From Thiobacillus denitrificans (lineage in GTDB: Bacteria; Pseudomonadota; Gammaproteobacteria; Burkholderiales; Thiobacillaceae), in the NCBI GenBank assembly GCA_020723405.1, contig DYIY01000010.1:106663-170662 (forward strand): a DNA stretch of 64,000 nucleotides, given 5' to 3'. Of the stretch, positions 45,678 to 54,814 are shown in pieces. Both the position numbers and the translations under genes were made by a program. The notes under the pieces are model-generated. The model did no database searches. It was given only the letters and a program-made list of their open reading frames with translations, and had not been told where the DNA came from. Positions within the stretch are counted from its first letter, which is position 1; every line of letters begins with the position of its first letter.

Positions 45678-47081
45678 ATGGCGCGCAAAACCGGCAAGAA
45701 GTTGACCAAGCTGTTCGTTCTCGACACCAACGTCCTGCTGCACGACCCCACCTGTCTCTACCGCTTCCAGGAACACGACATCTATCTCCCCATGGCCACC
45801 CTGGAGGAGCTGGACCACAACAAGAAGGGCATGTCCGAGGTGGCGCGCAACGCCCGCCAGGTGACCCGCTTCCTGGAGGAAATCGTCAGCGCCTCGGAAC
45901 TGAACATCGAGGACGGGGCGCCCCTGGCCCCCTACAGCCACAAGGCCGCCACCGGCCGGCTGTTCCTGCAGACCCACCCCATCACCAGCGACGTGACCGC
46001 CGTGCTGCCCTTCAGCAAGGTGGACAACCAGATCCTGGGGGTGGTGGCCTTCCTCAAGACCCACCAGTCCGAGCGCCAGGTCATCCTGGTGTCCAAGGAC
46101 ATCAACATGCGCATCAAGGCGCGGGCCCTGCAGATCCCCGCCGAGGACTACTTCAACGACAAGGTGCTGGAGGACACGGACCTGCTCTATGGCGGCGTCC
46201 TGGAACTGCCGGCCGATTTCTGGGACAAGCATGGCAAGGGCATGGAGTCCTGGCAGAAGGACGGCCGCTCCTATTACAAGGTGACCGGACCCCTGGTGCC
46301 CGCCCTGCTGGTCAACCAGTTCGTCTGGCAGGAGGGGGCCAACCCCTTCCAGGCACGGGTCCTGGAGGTGGTGGGCAATACCGCCACCCTGGTCACCATC
46401 AAGGACTACAGCCACGGCAAGAACAACGTCTGGGGCATCACCGCCCGCAACCGGGAGCAGAACTTCGCCCTCAACGCCCTCATGGATCCGGACATCGACT
46501 TCGTCTCCCTGTTGGGCCAGGCGGGCACCGGCAAGACCCTGCTGACCCTGGCGGCGGGCCTGACCCAGATTCTGGAGGCCAAGACCTACAGCGAGATCAT
46601 CATGACCCGGGTCACCGTGCCGGTGGGCGAGGACATCGGTTTCCTGCCCGGCACCGAGGAAGAGAAGATGACCCCCTGGATGGGCGCCCTGGAGGACAAC
46701 CTGGACGTGCTCAACAAGACCGACGAGGAGGCCGGCGAGTGGGGGCGGGCCGCCACCCAGGACCTGATCCGCAGCCGCATCAAGGTGAAGTCCCTCAACT
46801 TCATGCGCGGCCGCACCTTCATCAACAAGTTCCTCATCATCGACGAGGCCCAGAACCTCACCTCCAAGCAGATGAAGACCCTGATCACCCGGGCCGGCCC
46901 GGGCACCAAGGTGGTCTGCCTGGGCAACATTGCCCAGATCGATACCCCCTACCTCACCGAGGGCAGTTCCGGTCTGACCTACGTGGTGGACCGCTTCAAG
47001 GGCTGGCCCCATTCCGGCCACGTGACCCTGGCCCGGGGTGAACGTTCCCGCCTGGCGGACCACGCGGCGGCCATACTTTGA
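45678..47081 (+). CDS. PhoH-family protein with N-terminal PIN domain
   Basis: 467 residues. The PIN-type ribonuclease domain (about residues 10-150) opens KLFVLDTNVLLHDP with further acidic residues (LEELDHNKKG; VSKDINMRIKARAL). The PhoH ATPase domain (about 255-467) has Walker A LLGQAGTGKTLLTLAAGL and Walker B FLIIDEAQNL. Family members are RNA helicase/nuclease proteins (YlaK/PhoH2 type). It is 49 bp after bcp on the same strand. Confidence 0.93.
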   Translation: MARKTGKKLTKLFVLDTNVLLHDPTCLYRFQEHDIYLPMATLEELDHNKKGMSEVARNARQVTRFLEEIVSASELNIEDGAPLAPYSHKAATGRLFLQTHPITSDVTAVLPFSKVDNQILGVVAFLKTHQSERQVILVSKDINMRIKARALQIPAEDYFNDKVLEDTDLLYGGVLELPADFWDKHGKGMESWQKDGRSYYKVTGPLVPALLVNQFVWQEGANPFQARVLEVVGNTATLVTIKDYSHGKNNVWGITARNREQNFALNALMDPDIDFVSLLGQAGTGKTLLTLAAGLTQILEAKTYSEIIMTRVTVPVGEDIGFLPGTEEEKMTPWMGALEDNLDVLNKTDEEAGEWGRAATQDLIRSRIKVKSLNFMRGRTFINKFLIIDEAQNLTSKQMKTLITRAGPGTKVVCLGNIAQIDTPYLTEGSSGLTYVVDRFKGWPHSGHVTLARGERSRLADHAAAIL

Positions 47082-47203
47082 GGCCTGTCTTGTGCGCAGC
47101 GCAAAAAATCGATTGACAGCGGGTGGTTTATAAACAAAACATGTAGTTATCGACCAAATCTCAACACTGACTTGAGCTTTGGTGGGCACGGGCCGGATAA
47201 TCG

Positions 47204-47231
47204 GACAAAGACGCTTTGAAACGTCCTTGTC
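47204..47231 (+). promoter_or_regulatory. Hairpin in the leader of the EPS cluster
   Basis: A 10-bp stem with one mismatch (47204-47213 / 47222-47231) and an 8-nt loop in the AT-richer 203-bp leader upstream of epsD. It could be an operator or attenuator. A nearby TTGACA (47113-47118) has no -10 at the right distance. Confidence 0.4.
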
Positions 47232-47284
47232 TTCATGGGTTTGGTAACATCAGCGTTTTTGAATATTTCAACCGAGGAAAACAC

Positions 47285-48238
47285 ATGCACACCATGCAGC
47301 GGATCGGCCTGAGCACTCTGGCCCTGGCGCTTACCCTGGTCCTTGCCGGTTGCGGCGACAAGAAGGAGGAAAAAGGCGCCACCCAGGTGGCGGCCCGTGT
47401 GAACAGCGAGGAGATCACCGTGCACCAGCTCAACTTCGAGCTGGCCAAGCTGGGCAACATGTCTCCCGAGCAGTCCAAGAAGGTGGCCAACCAGGTGCTG
47501 AAGGCCATGGTGGACCAGCAACTGCTGGTGCAGAAGGCCATCGAGGAGAAGGTGGATCGTGACCCGCAAGTGCTCCAGGCCCTGGAAGCGGCCAAGCGGC
47601 AGGTGCTTTCCCAGGCTTATTTGCAGAAAATCTCGGGCACCCCAGCCCAGCCCAGCGATGCCGAGATCGCCGACTACTACGCCAAGCACCCCGAGCTGTT
47701 CGCCGAGCGGCGCATCTATCGTCTCCAGGAAGTGAACGTTCAGGTGACCGCGGAAAACCAGGCCCAGGTCAAAGCCCAACTGGCCCAGTCCGGCAACATG
47801 AACGACTTCGCCCAATGGCTGAAGGCCCAGAACATACCTGCCCGGGCCGGCCAGACCGTCAAGCCCGCCGAGCAACTGCCCATGGAACTGCTGCCCAAGC
47901 TGAGCAAGATGAAAGACGGCCAGGCCATCACCATGGCCGGCGCCGGCAGCCTGAACATCCTCATCCTGGCCGGTTCCCAGGCCCAGCCCCTGAACGAGCA
48001 GCAAGCCAAACCGGTCATCGAACGCTATCTGGCCAATGCCGCCAAGCGCAAGGTGGCCGAGGCCGAACTGGAGAAGCTGCGGGCCGCCGGCAAGGTCGAG
48101 TACATGGGTGAATACGCCGAAGCCGGCAAGGAACAGGCCAAGCCCGCCGAAGAGGCCGCCGCACCCGCAGAGGCTGCCCCGGCTCCCGCGCCGGCCGGTG
48201 ACCAGGCCATCGAGAAGGGGCTGTCCGGCCTCAAATAA
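47285..48238 (+). CDS. epsD: EpsD-family peptidyl-prolyl isomerase lipoprotein
   Basis: 317 residues. AACCGAGGAAA precedes the ATG at 47285. The signal peptide ends in lipobox LVLAGC. A SurA/parvulin-like N-terminal helical domain (VAARVNSEEITVHQLNFEL, VLKAMVDQQLLVQKAI) and ADYYAKHPELFAERR are typical of EpsD. The Ala/Pro/Glu-rich C-terminus is low complexity. EpsD proteins occur in exosortase-linked exopolysaccharide clusters such as methanolan, and this gene begins that cluster here. Catalytic isomerase activity is not established for the family. Confidence 0.88.
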   Translation: MHTMQRIGLSTLALALTLVLAGCGDKKEEKGATQVAARVNSEEITVHQLNFELAKLGNMSPEQSKKVANQVLKAMVDQQLLVQKAIEEKVDRDPQVLQALEAAKRQVLSQAYLQKISGTPAQPSDAEIADYYAKHPELFAERRIYRLQEVNVQVTAENQAQVKAQLAQSGNMNDFAQWLKAQNIPARAGQTVKPAEQLPMELLPKLSKMKDGQAITMAGAGSLNILILAGSQAQPLNEQQAKPVIERYLANAAKRKVAEAELEKLRAAGKVEYMGEYAEAGKEQAKPAEEAAAPAEAAPAPAPAGDQAIEKGLSGLK

Positions 48239-48342
48239 GCCGGCTCCAGGGAGGCAGTGATGCACATCATGCAAGCCACCTGCGGACGCCCGGAAGAGGT
48301 GCCCAGGGGCAACAGGTTGGCGGGACGCCGCAAGGGGGCCCC

Positions 48343-49026
48343 GTGACCGCCGCCGCGATCGGCTGGACGGATCCGCGCTTATTGGCCCGGGTGCTTCCGT
48401 TCGCCCTCTATATGCTGTTCCTGGCCATCCAGGACGGCCTGGAGGCCTTGCTGCCCGGCCTGGACCCCCGCTGGTGGTACCTGGTGAAGGTCGGCGGCGT
48501 GGTGCTGTTGCTGGCCTATTACCGGCGCCATTACCTGGAGTTGCTGGACCGTCCGGACTGGCGCTGGGCCGCCCTGGCCGCGCCGGCGGTGGGTCTGCTG
48601 GTCTTCGTGCTGTGGATCAACCTGGACTGGGGCTGGCTGGTGGTGGGCGGCGGCACGGGCTTCTCGCCCCTGGACGAGCAGGGCGCCATCCGCTGGGAGA
48701 TGGCCATCCCCCGCATCCTGGGTGCCGCCCTGGTGGTGCCCCTCATGGAGGAGCTGTTCTGGCGCTCCTTCCTGGCCCGCTGGATCGACCGCCACGACTT
48801 CCTGGCCGTGGCTCCCGCCCGGCTGACCCTGCGGGCCCTGCTGGTGTCCAGTTTCCTGTTCGGGCTGGAGCACACCCTGTGGTTCGCCGGCATCCTGGCC
48901 GGACTGGCCTACGGCTGGCTGTACCAGGCCAGCGGCAACCTGTGGGTGCCGATCATCTCCCATGCGGTCACCAACCTGGTGCTGGGCATCTGGGTGCTGA
49001 TGACCGGGAACTGGGGGTTCTGGTGA
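48343..49026 (+). CDS. CAAX-protease-related membrane protein of exosortase clusters
   Basis: 227 residues from a GTG preceded by AAGGGGG. Seven or so hydrophobic segments. The CPBP (CAAX protease and bacteriocin-processing) motifs are visible: PLMEELFWRSFL (Glu-Glu and Arg), SSFLFGLEHTLWFAGILAGL (His), and SHAVTNLVLG (second His). This subfamily is repeatedly found beside exosortase genes, where its substrate is unknown. It overlaps the next gene by 4 bp (GTGA). Confidence 0.9.
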   Translation: MTAAAIGWTDPRLLARVLPFALYMLFLAIQDGLEALLPGLDPRWWYLVKVGGVVLLLAYYRRHYLELLDRPDWRWAALAAPAVGLLVFVLWINLDWGWLVVGGGTGFSPLDEQGAIRWEMAIPRILGAALVVPLMEELFWRSFLARWIDRHDFLAVAPARLTLRALLVSSFLFGLEHTLWFAGILAGLAYGWLYQASGNLWVPIISHAVTNLVLGIWVLMTGNWGFW

Positions 49027-50231
49027 GTCGCGTCCGGGGATCGTTCGCCCTGTTGCTGGCCCTGGTGGCCGCTGGGGTCCAGGCCGGTGAAGGGGATACC
49101 CTGCGGCCCTTCGTCACGGCCGGCTACGGCTATGACAGCAATATCTTTCGCTTCGCCAATGACCAGGAAGTGCAAAACGCAGCCCTGGAGTTTTTTGGGG
49201 TCTGTCTGTCGGCCAGTCCGTTCTGCTTCAAGGACAAGATCGAATCGGTCAGCTACAACCGCTTCGGCGTCGGCCTGGATCTGGACTGGAAACAGGGGCG
49301 TCAGGAAGTCACCGGCCGCATCTCCGGCAACAAGACCCGCTTCAGCCGCTATTCGGAATTGCTCGATTACTCCGGCCGGGACATCAACGGCCAATGGAAA
49401 TGGGCCCTGGGCAATCGCTGGTCGGGCATTTTGTCCGGCAGCCAGAACCGCAACCAGGCGCCCTACACCAACCAGGGCACGGGCACTCTGGACAGCAACC
49501 TGCGCACCGAGGACAACCTGGCCTTCCAGGCCGACTACTGGTTCCACACCGAATGGAAGGCCCGGGTGCGGGTCGAGCGTTACGACCTGTCCTATTCCGA
49601 GGTTTCCCAGCAGAGCCGGGACCGGCAGCGGGATGGCCTGACCCTGGGGCTCTACCGCCTGGGCAATACCGTGCAGCGCCTGGGCACCGAACTGGCCCTC
49701 ACCCGGGGTGAAAACCCCAACACGGCCAACACGGACTACGACGAACGGGGCCTGCGGCTGATAGGAGAATGGACGGCCACCGGCAAGACCCGCCTCTCGG
49801 GCCGGCTGGGCTACATCCAGCGCACCCGGACCAACCCCGGGTCTGCGGACTACTCCGGGCCCGAGTGGCGCGTCGAGGCCAGTTGGACGCCCACCGGCAA
49901 GACCCTGTTCCAGGGCACCCTGTCCCGGGACCTGCGGGATTCGGAACTGGGGGCCAATTTCTTCGAGAAGACCGACGCTCTGGGCTTGAGCGTCATCTGG
50001 CAGGCCCTGCCCAAGGTGCGCGTGCAGGCGGGGGTGAATTACGACCGGGTGGATTTCCAGGGCTTGAACCGCCAGGACGACGTGCTCAGCGCCAATTTGT
50101 CGGCCACTTATGAAGTCTGGCCGGGCGGTGAGATCAGCCTGGGTTATCAACGTTCCAGTCGGGATTCCAGCGACGCCAATGCTGAATTCGACAGTGATGC
50201 GCTGTTCCTGAACGCCAATCTGATTTTCTGA
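49023..50231 (+). CDS. epsL: EpsL-type outer membrane beta-barrel of EPS export
   Basis: 402 residues from a GTG at 49023 overlapping the stop before it. The signal peptide (about residues 1-22) ends GVQAGEG, then the family-typical RPFVTAGYGYDSNIFRF. The remainder is alternating aromatic/polar beta strands up to a C-terminal FLNANLIF, as in outer membrane barrels. In methanolan-type clusters the homologous position is filled by EpsL, of unproven role, possibly the outer membrane route for the polymer. Confidence 0.85.
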   Translation: MSRVRGSFALLLALVAAGVQAGEGDTLRPFVTAGYGYDSNIFRFANDQEVQNAALEFFGVCLSASPFCFKDKIESVSYNRFGVGLDLDWKQGRQEVTGRISGNKTRFSRYSELLDYSGRDINGQWKWALGNRWSGILSGSQNRNQAPYTNQGTGTLDSNLRTEDNLAFQADYWFHTEWKARVRVERYDLSYSEVSQQSRDRQRDGLTLGLYRLGNTVQRLGTELALTRGENPNTANTDYDERGLRLIGEWTATGKTRLSGRLGYIQRTRTNPGSADYSGPEWRVEASWTPTGKTLFQGTLSRDLRDSELGANFFEKTDALGLSVIWQALPKVRVQAGVNYDRVDFQGLNRQDDVLSANLSATYEVWPGGEISLGYQRSSRDSSDANAEFDSDALFLNANLIF

Positions 50232-50243
50232 TTTCCCAACAAG

Positions 50244-51623
50244 ATGTACTTCGAGAACGCCACCCTCGCCCTCATCCGTCGTCTCATCCATCCCGTGGGG
50301 GCCGTGCTGGTGCTCCTGTTGGTGCTGGCCTATTACGACGAGCCCCTGGACGGCTATTACATCGTCCTGGCCATCATCGCCTTCTTCCTGTCTGCCAACC
50401 TGTTCGACGACCTGTCCATCCTGCGCCCATGCGGGCCGGGCAAACTCCTGTCGGGCATCGGCAGCGTGCTGTTTGCCTGGTTGTTGACCGTGGGGGCCTT
50501 GCTGTTCCTGTCCTACGTCACCCAGCTTGCCGACCACTTCTATTACAAGGCCATCATCGCCTGGTTCAGCCTGACCCCCATCGTGCTGGTGCTCCTGCAC
50601 TTCCTGACCCGGGCCTACATCCACCGCATGCACGCCCAGGGCCACGTCCGTCGGGCGCTGATCGTCGGTGGCAACGAAGTGGGCCTGCGGCTCTCCGGCC
50701 GGCTGGCCAACAATGAGTGCCTGCTGGTGGAATGCATGGGGTTCTTCGACGACCGGCGCAAGGATCGCCTGCCCGACGCAGCCCAACAACGCTACCTGGG
50801 CCATACCCGGGACCTGCTCGCGTTCATCGCCGAGAACCGGGTGGAGGTGATCTACATCGCCCTGCCCCTGTCCCAGAAGGAACGCATCGCGGGCCTCATG
50901 CACATGCTCAAGGACAGCACCGCTTCCATCTACGTGGTGCCCGACGTGTTCACCTATGACCTGATCCAGGCCCGCATCGACCAGATCGGCGGCATACCGG
51001 TCATCGCCATCCTGGAGACGCCTTTCACCAGCATCAACGCCTTCAACAAGCGCATGCTGGATCTGGTGCTGGCCAGCCTGATCCTGGTGCTCATCTCACC
51101 CCTGCTGGTGCTCATCGGCTTGATCGTGGCCCTGGAGTCCCGGGGGCCCATCATTTTCAAGCAGCGCCGTTACGGCCTCAACGGTGAAGAGATCATCGTC
51201 TACAAGTTCCGCTCCATGACGGTCTGCGAAGATGGCGACCAGGTGAAGCAGGCGACCAAGGGCGACCAGCGGGTGACCCGGGTGGGGGGCTTTCTGCGCA
51301 AGACTTCCCTGGACGAGCTGCCCCAGTTCGTCAACGTGCTCCAGGGCCGCATGAGCATCGTCGGGCCCCGTCCCCACGCGGTTGCCCACAATGAGCTGTA
51401 CCGCAAGCAGATTGCCGGCTACATGCTGCGCCACAAGGTGAAGCCGGGCATCACCGGCTGGGCCCAGGTGAACGGCTACCGGGGCGAAACCGATTCGGTG
51501 GACAAGATGGCGGCCCGCATCCAGTACGACCTGGATTACCTGCGCAACTGGTCCTTGAGCCTGGACCTGCTCATCGTCTTCAAGACCGTCTGGCTGGTTT
51601 TCAAGGATGCCCAGGCCTACTGA
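50244..51623 (+). CDS. epsB: Undecaprenyl-phosphate sugar phosphotransferase (WcaJ/EpsB type)
   Basis: Initiates the repeat unit by moving a hexose-1-phosphate from a nucleotide sugar to undecaprenyl phosphate. It has 459 residues: four N-terminal helices, a central Rossmann-like CoA-binding domain ([17 protein letters not shown]), a fifth membrane segment ([19 protein letters not shown]), then the catalytic bacterial sugar transferase domain ([56 protein letters not shown]). All hallmark motifs are intact. The sugar is probably glucose or galactose, but specificity cannot be read. Confidence 0.94.
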   Translation: MYFENATLALIRRLIHPVGAVLVLLLVLAYYDEPLDGYYIVLAIIAFFLSANLFDDLSILRPCGPGKLLSGIGSVLFAWLLTVGALLFLSYVTQLADHFYYKAIIAWFSLTPIVLVLLHFLTRAYIHRMHAQGHVRRALIVGGNEVGLRLSGRLANNECLLVECMGFFDDRRKDRLPDAAQQRYLGHTRDLLAFIAENRVEVIYIALPLSQKERIAGLMHMLKDSTASIYVVPDVFTYDLIQARIDQIGGIPVIAILETPFTSINAFNKRMLDLVLASLILVLISPLLVLIGLIVALESRGPIIFKQRRYGLNGEEIIVYKFRSMTVCEDGDQVKQATKGDQRVTRVGGFLRKTSLDELPQFVNVLQGRMSIVGPRPHAVAHNELYRKQIAGYMLRHKVKPGITGWAQVNGYRGETDSVDKMAARIQYDLDYLRNWSLSLDLLIVFKTVWLVFKDAQAY

Positions 51624-51729
51624 TCGCATTGAAAAGATTGCGAATGCAGTCTGGGCAATGCTATTTACTCGCCTGGTCAGGAAATATTCATTTGAATCAT
51701 GGCAATCAAGTTCGGGAAGGGTGAATGAA

Positions 51730-52524
51730 ATGAGGAAGAGTCTTCTGCTGTTGTTGTCGGTGCTGTCCCTGGCGTTTTTCGCCAACCTGGTCCGTGCTTC
51801 GGGGGATTACGCCATGGCCACCGGGGACCTGCTGCGGATTTCGGTTTATGACCACCCGGATCTGACCACCGAAACCCGGGTCAGCGAGAACGGCTCCATC
51901 CTGTTTCCCCTCATCGGTGAAGTGCCGGTGGGCGGCATCAGTGCCAAGGACGCTTCCGGCCGCATCGCCAAGGCCCTGGAAAGCGGCGGCTTCATCAAGT
52001 CGGCCCAGGTCAACGTGGTGGTCATCGACTTCAAGGGCCAGGAAGTCTCGGTGCTGGGGCAGGTCAACCGGCCCGGCAAGTTCCCCTTGCAGAAGGCCAG
52101 CCGGGTCAGCGACGTGCTTGCCGCTGCCGGCGGCATCCAGCCCAACGGCGCCGACACTTTGGTGCTGATCAGCACCCGGGGCGGCAAGACCCAGCGCCAG
52201 GAGGTGGATTTGCTGGCCCTCTTCCAGGAGGGCGGTGAGGCCACCAACGTCCAGGTGGGCAATGACGACATCCTTTTCGTCCCCCGGGAACCCCGTTTCT
52301 ACATCTACGGCGAAGTGCAGCGCCCCGGCAGTTTCCGCCTGGAACGCAACATGACCGTGGTGCAGGCCCTGTCCGTGGGGGGCGGCCTGACGACCCGGGG
52401 CACCCAGAAGGGCATCCAGGTCCTGCGCCGCAGCCAGGATGGCGCCATGCAGACCCTGTCCGTCCAGTTGTCCGATGCCCTGAAGGCTGACGACGTGATC
52501 TACGTGAAAGAAAGCCTGTTCTGA
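51730..52524 (+). CDS. epsE: Polysaccharide export protein EpsE (Wza family)
   Basis: 264 residues from the ATG at 51730, with GGAAGGG at 51714-51720. The signal peptide (about 1-23) is followed by the polysaccharide export domain (YAMATGDLLRISVYDHPDL, ETRVSENGSILFPLIGEVPV) and two SLBB domains (VSVLGQVNRPGKFPL; FYIYGEVQRPGSFRL). There is no lipobox, unlike E. coli Wza. It forms the periplasmic/outer membrane exit channel with EpsF/EpsG. Confidence 0.94.
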   Translation: MRKSLLLLLSVLSLAFFANLVRASGDYAMATGDLLRISVYDHPDLTTETRVSENGSILFPLIGEVPVGGISAKDASGRIAKALESGGFIKSAQVNVVVIDFKGQEVSVLGQVNRPGKFPLQKASRVSDVLAAAGGIQPNGADTLVLISTRGGKTQRQEVDLLALFQEGGEATNVQVGNDDILFVPREPRFYIYGEVQRPGSFRLERNMTVVQALSVGGGLTTRGTQKGIQVLRRSQDGAMQTLSVQLSDALKADDVIYVKESLF

Positions 52525-52537
52525 GGACGAAGCATCC

Positions 52538-53914
52538 ATGAACTTCAGTCAATTTCTGCTCATCCTCAAGGCCCGCTGGCTGGTGGCCTTCCTCGCCCTG
52601 GGCGTCACCGTGGCCACCACCCTGGTGGTGAGCCTGCTGCTGCCCAAGAACTACACCGGCACGGTGTCCCTGGTGGTGGACTCCAAGGCCAAGGACCCGG
52701 TGTCCGGCGTCCTTTTTCCCTCCCAATTGTTGCCGGGCTACCTGGCGACCCAGGTGGACATCATCCGCAGCCAGAACGTGGCCCTGAAAGTGGTGGATGG
52801 GCTGAAGCTGGCCGACAACGCCCAGATCCGCGCGGACTTCCAGACCGCCACCGAAGGCCAGGGCGACATCCGCCACTGGCTGGCGGAACTGCTCCTGAAG
52901 AAGCTGGACGTGCAGCCCTCCCGGGAATCCAGCGTCATCACCATCGCTTTCGAAGGCAGCGACCCCAAGTTCGCCGCCATCATCGCCAATGCCTTTGCCC
53001 AGAGCTACGTCAACACCAACCTGGAACTGAAGGTGGAACCCGCCCGCCAGTCCACGGCCTGGTATGACGCCCAGGTCAAGCAACTGCGCGAGAAACTGGA
53101 AGAGGCCCAGAGCAAGCTGTCCGAATACCAGCAGGCCAAGGGCCTGGTGGCTTCCGAAGAACGGATCGACGTGGAAACTGCCCGGCTGGCCGAACTGTCC
53201 AGCCAGTTGGTGGCCGCCCAGTCCCAGTCCTTCGACTCCCAGTCCCGGCAGAACCAGAGCCAGAACGCCCTGGCCGAGGTGGAACAAAACCCCCTGATCC
53301 AGAGCCTGAAACGGGAAGTGGCCGCTGCCGAAAGCAAATTGTCGGAACTGGCCCAGAAGGTCGGCAAGAATCACCCTCAATATCAGCGGGCCGAGGCCGA
53401 GTTGAGCACCATGAAGAGCGAACTGGACGCCGAGCTCAAGGTGGCCAAGAAGAGCGTGGGCACCACGGCCAGCGTGGCCAAAGGCCGGGAGGCGGAGATT
53501 CGCGGCGCCCTGGCCGCCCAGAAATCCCGGGTCCTGGCCCTGAAGCAGCAACGGGATGAAGCCTCGGTGCTGATCCGCGACGTGGAGAACGCCCAGCGCA
53601 TCTACGACACGGCCCTGCAACGCTACGGCCAGACCCGCCTGGAAGCGGAAAACACCCAGACCGACATTGCCGTCCTGAACCCTGCCGTGCCGCCGGTGGA
53701 GCCATCCAGCCCCAACGTGATGCTCAACATGGTCCTGGCGGTGTTCCTGGGGGGCTTGCTGGGCATCGGCCTGGCCTTCCTGATGGAAATGATCGATCGC
53801 CGGGTCCGCTCTGCCGAAGATCTGGCCACGGCCCTGGGCATCCCCGTGCTGGGTGAGATCAGCAAGGGGGCCAAGAGCCGGAACTGGTTGCCCTTCCGCA
53901 CCCAAAGCGCCTGA
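52538..53914 (+). CDS. epsF: Chain-length determinant protein EpsF (Wzz family)
   Basis: 458 residues. N-terminal Wzz domain with TM1 (about 14-35), a long periplasmic coiled coil (about 170-370, e.g. QLREKLEEAQSKLSEYQQAK), and TM2 near the C-terminus (MVLAVFLGGLLGIGLAFLM). It controls polymer length and pairs with the EpsG kinase encoded 17 bp downstream. No kinase domain is fused. Confidence 0.93.
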   Translation: MNFSQFLLILKARWLVAFLALGVTVATTLVVSLLLPKNYTGTVSLVVDSKAKDPVSGVLFPSQLLPGYLATQVDIIRSQNVALKVVDGLKLADNAQIRADFQTATEGQGDIRHWLAELLLKKLDVQPSRESSVITIAFEGSDPKFAAIIANAFAQSYVNTNLELKVEPARQSTAWYDAQVKQLREKLEEAQSKLSEYQQAKGLVASEERIDVETARLAELSSQLVAAQSQSFDSQSRQNQSQNALAEVEQNPLIQSLKREVAAAESKLSELAQKVGKNHPQYQRAEAELSTMKSELDAELKVAKKSVGTTASVAKGREAEIRGALAAQKSRVLALKQQRDEASVLIRDVENAQRIYDTALQRYGQTRLEAENTQTDIAVLNPAVPPVEPSSPNVMLNMVLAVFLGGLLGIGLAFLMEMIDRRVRSAEDLATALGIPVLGEISKGAKSRNWLPFRTQSA

Positions 53915-53931
53915 ACCGAGAAAGAACAAGA

Positions 53932-54789
53932 ATGCACGCCTCCACCGCCCTTTCCCCCCGCGCCGAATTCACCATGGGCCGCATCCTCCTGGAGCGGGGC
54001 AAGCTCTCCGCCCAGGATGCCGAGCGGGTCCTGCGCCTGCAAAAGGAGCAGAACCTGCGCTTCGGCGAAGCGGCCATCCAGTTGGGCCTCATCACCCAGG
54101 CCGACATGCAGCAGGCCCTGGCCTTCCAGTTCGACTACCCCTATCTCGCCAGCGGCGAGGGGGGCTACAGCCCGGAACTGGTGGCGGCCTATTCCCCCTT
54201 CGGATCCCAGGTGGAAAGCCTGCGGGCCCTGCGCAGCCAGCTCATGCTGCGTTGGTTCACCCAGGGCAACAAGGCCTTGGCCATGGTGGGCGCCAACCAG
54301 GGTGACGGGGCCAGCTATCTGGCCGCCAACCTGGCCGTGGTGTTCTCCCAACTGGGGGAGAGCACCCTGCTGATCGACGCCAACCTGCGCACCCCGGGCG
54401 TGAGCAAGCTGTTCAACCTGACCGGCCGCATGGGCCTGTCCGACGTGCTGGCCGGTCGCTCCGAACTGGATTGCGTGGCCCGCATTCCCGCCTTCGTGGA
54501 CCTGTCCGTGCTGCCTGCCGGCACCCTGCCCCCCAATCCGGCCGAATTGCTGTCCCGGGACAACCTGGTGGCCATGATCACGGAACTGGCCGGCAGCTTC
54601 GACGTGATCCTCATCGACACTCCCCCCGCCAGCATCGCCGCCGATTTCCAGACCGTGGCCGCCCGGGCCCGGGGTGCCGTGGTGGCCGTGCGCAAGGACC
54701 ACAGCCGGCTCAACGACGTGGCCGGCGTCAAGGCCATGCTGGGGGCTGCCGGTGCCGAGTTGGTGGGTGCGGTGATCAACGATCACTGA
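53932..54789 (+). CDS. epsG: EpsG-family chain-length tyrosine-kinase-like ATPase
   Basis: 285 residues. An N-terminal GspE/MshE-like domain (residues about 12-70, ILLERGKLSAQDAERVLRLQ) precedes the ParA/BY-kinase domain. Walker A reads VGANQGDGASYLAANLAV, so the usual GKS/T lysine is missing; Walker A' is LLIDANLRTP and Walker B VILIDTPPAS. There is no C-terminal tyrosine cluster (ends VGAVINDH). EpsG proteins of these clusters have non-classical P-loops, so this may be a family trait. It is expected to act with EpsF on polymer length. Confidence 0.9.
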   Translation: MHASTALSPRAEFTMGRILLERGKLSAQDAERVLRLQKEQNLRFGEAAIQLGLITQADMQQALAFQFDYPYLASGEGGYSPELVAAYSPFGSQVESLRALRSQLMLRWFTQGNKALAMVGANQGDGASYLAANLAVVFSQLGESTLLIDANLRTPGVSKLFNLTGRMGLSDVLAGRSELDCVARIPAFVDLSVLPAGTLPPNPAELLSRDNLVAMITELAGSFDVILIDTPPASIAADFQTVAARARGAVVAVRKDHSRLNDVAGVKAMLGAAGAELVGAVINDH

Positions 54790-54814
54790 TCTACCGGCCG
54801 GTCCTCTTCCTGAC

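Noticed and set aside
47113..47134. TTGACA and TATAAA upstream of epsD as a sigma70 promoter
   Set aside because: The hexamers are only 10 bp apart, too close for a functional pair, and no other -10 lies at 16-18 bp.
47179..47200. Possible sigma54 -24/-12 promoter (GGGCAC region) before epsD
   Set aside because: The GG and GC dinucleotides are not at the required spacing and no TTGC follows.
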